From contig CAWDUC010000020.1 of the NCBI GenBank assembly GCA_963805405.1, forward strand, positions 1,054,001 through 1,118,000: 64,000 bases of DNA, read 5' to 3'. The number at the start of each line of letters is the position of its first letter. The first letter of the stretch is position 1. Positions 62,820 through 64,000 of this stretch are shown here, piece by piece. The translations under genes were made by a program, and so were the position numbers. Under the pieces are notes generated by a model that saw nothing but the letters and a program-made list of their open reading frames with translations, was not told where the DNA came from and did no database searches. The stretch is from JAEUMG01 sp963805405. Its GTDB lineage: Bacteria > Pseudomonadota > Alphaproteobacteria > Rhizobiales > Aestuariivirgaceae.

Positions 62820-64000
62820 TCAACCAACACTTCCTTCCAAGCTAATGCCGATCAGCTTCTGCGTTTCGGCCATGAATTCCATCGGCAGCTGCTGAAGCAC
62901 ATCGCGAACGAAGCCGTTGACGATGAGCGCAACCGCCTCTTCCTGTGACAGTCCGCGCGACATGCAGTAGAAGAGCTGGTCGTCGGAGATTTTCGACGTC
63001 GTCGCCTCATGTTCGAACTTGGCGGTCGACGTCTTGGCCTCGATATAGGGCACGGTGTGGGCGCCGCATTTGTCGCCGATGAGCAGCGAATCGCACTGCG
63101 TAAAGTTGCGGGCATTCGTAGCCTTGCGGTGCGCCGAGACGAGACCGCGATAGGTATTGTCCGAGCGGCCGGCGGCGATGCCCTTGGAGATGATACGGCT
63201 CGACGTGTTCTTGCCGAGATGGATCATCTTGGTGCCGGAATCGACCTGCTGGCGGCCATTCGATATGGCGATCGAATAGAACTCGCCGCGCGAATTGTCG
63301 CCGCGCAGGATGCAGCTTGGATATTTCCAGGTGATAGCCGAACCCGTCTCGACCTGCGTCCAGGAAACCTTGGCATTGCGACCACGGCAATCGCCACGCT
63401 TGGTGACGAAATTATAGATGCCGCCCTTGCCTTCCTTGTCACCGGGATACCAATTCTGGACAGTCGAGTATTTGATTTCGGCGTCTTCGAGCGCGACGAG
63501 TTCGACGACAGCGGCATGAAGTTGGTTTTCATCGCGCGAGGGCGCCGTGCAACCCTCCAGATAGGAAACGTAAGCGCCCCGATCGGCGATGATCAAAGTG
63601 CGCTCGAACTGCCCGGTATTGCGCTCATTAATCCGGAAATAGGTGGATAGCTCCATCGGACAGCGCGTATTTGGCGGAACGTAGACGAAGGAGCCATCTG
63701 AAAAGACCGCCGAATTGAGTGCGGCGTAGAAATTGTCACCCTGGGGAACCACCGAACCCAGATATTTCTGCACGAGTTCGGGATGCTCGCGGACGGCTTC
63801 CGACATGGAGCAGAAGATCACTCCCGCCTTGGCGAGCTCGTCCTTGAAGGTTGTGACGACCGAAACGGAATCGAATACGGCGTCGATCGCAACACGGCCG
63901 GCACTTTCGCCGCCGCCTTCCGAATCGAGTTCGCTGCTTTCACCTTGCCGGCGAACGCCTGCGAGAATTTCCTGCTCCTTCAACGGAATGCCGAGCTTGG
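62820..64000 (-). CDS. sufB: Fe-S cluster assembly protein SufB (partial at right edge)
   Basis: The C-terminal 394 codons of SufB, the main cluster scaffold. The frame is open to the window edge (KLGIPLKEQEILAGV just inside it), and about 90-100 N-terminal residues lie outside. Diagnostic segments are FDSVSVVTTFKDELAKAGVI, YVPPNTRCPMELSTYFRIN, GKGGIYNFVTKRGDCRGRNAKV and the glutamate- and cysteine-bearing region CDSLLIGDKCGAHTVPYIEA. First visible gene of sufB-C-D-S-T-A-tfoX. A regulator such as IscR may lie just outside. Confidence 0.95.
   Translation of the reverse strand, partial: KLGIPLKEQEILAGVRRQGESSELDSEGGGESAGRVAIDAVFDSVSVVTTFKDELAKAGVIFCSMSEAVREHPELVQKYLGSVVPQGDNFYAALNSAVFSDGSFVYVPPNTRCPMELSTYFRINERNTGQFERTLIIADRGAYVSYLEGCTAPSRDENQLHAAVVELVALEDAEIKYSTVQNWYPGDKEGKGGIYNFVTKRGDCRGRNAKVSWTQVETGSAITWKYPSCILRGDNSRGEFYSIAISNGRQQVDSGTKMIHLGKNTSSRIISKGIAAGRSDNTYRGLVSAHRKATNARNFTQCDSLLIGDKCGAHTVPYIEAKTSTAKFEHEATTSKISDDQLFYCMSRGLSQEEAVALIVNGFVRDVLQQLPMEFMAETQKLIGISLEGSVG

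Noticed and set aside
1..64000. CRISPR array or rRNA operon
   Set aside because: No set of evenly spaced repeats and no rRNA-like sequence was seen on either strand.

Overview
The window is about 62% GC and looks like a chromosomal piece of an alphaproteobacterium, most likely of the order Hyphomicrobiales. The clues are the sufBCDS-sufT-sufA gene order, three DUF1127 proteins, an RhlE helicase, an MgtE transporter and general codon use. It contains one tRNA-Leu gene, no rRNA and no CRISPR array.

Layout. 0.1-14.4 kb is ordinary chromosome: Dps, small membrane proteins, a CDF metal exporter with hutD, a vWA protein with its ECF sigma factor, two DMT transporters, isovaleryl-CoA dehydrogenase, MgtE, a cupin and a PRISE-type reductase. 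14.4-35.1 kb is a catabolic genomic island inserted at the 3' end of tRNA-Leu(GAG). Its ends are marked by an exact 20-bp direct repeat of the tRNA 3' end (14422-14441 and 35140-35159). The tRNA's probable original terminator hairpin now sits beyond the far end of the island. 35.1-45.3 kb carries a dimethylglycine/sarcosine dehydrogenase, an IS3-family element, a decayed toxin-antitoxin pair, a secreted DUF3616 protein, a LysR regulator and a BTAD-TPR regulator. 45.3-58.4 kb holds a PRC-barrel protein, uvrB, cell-envelope genes, parE and rhlE. 58.4-64 kb is tfoX-like and the suf iron-sulfur operon, whose sufB runs off the right edge.

How the island works. Five promoter regions in it carry the same LacI-type operator (core AACGTT, best copy AGTGTAACGTTACACT). 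At four of them a TTGACA element is placed so that the operator covers the core promoter. The operators sit in front of hyuA1-hyuB1-Zn1, an SDR gene, the ABC transporter operon, the operon hyuA2-hyuB2-Zn2-MR/MLE-ATPase-SDR-FAD oxidoreductase, and rraA-lacI. The transporter is split: permeases and binding protein are in one operon and the ATPase is in another. The island therefore reads as one LacI regulon for uptake and breakdown of a single unknown small molecule. It has two hydantoinase/acetone-carboxylase-like enzymes, each followed by a small CxxC...CxxxC protein. I see no integrase.

Sequence quality. About fourteen genes, including uvrB, sufS, the dehydrogenase, the IS transposase and the second hyuAB pair, are broken by single-base indels although their total length and domain order are normal. 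Most resolve as one extra base. I think these are largely assembly errors, and I label the genes as frameshifted rather than claiming real decay. The amber stop in the PIN toxin and the short copy of the dehydrogenase 3' end look like real decay.
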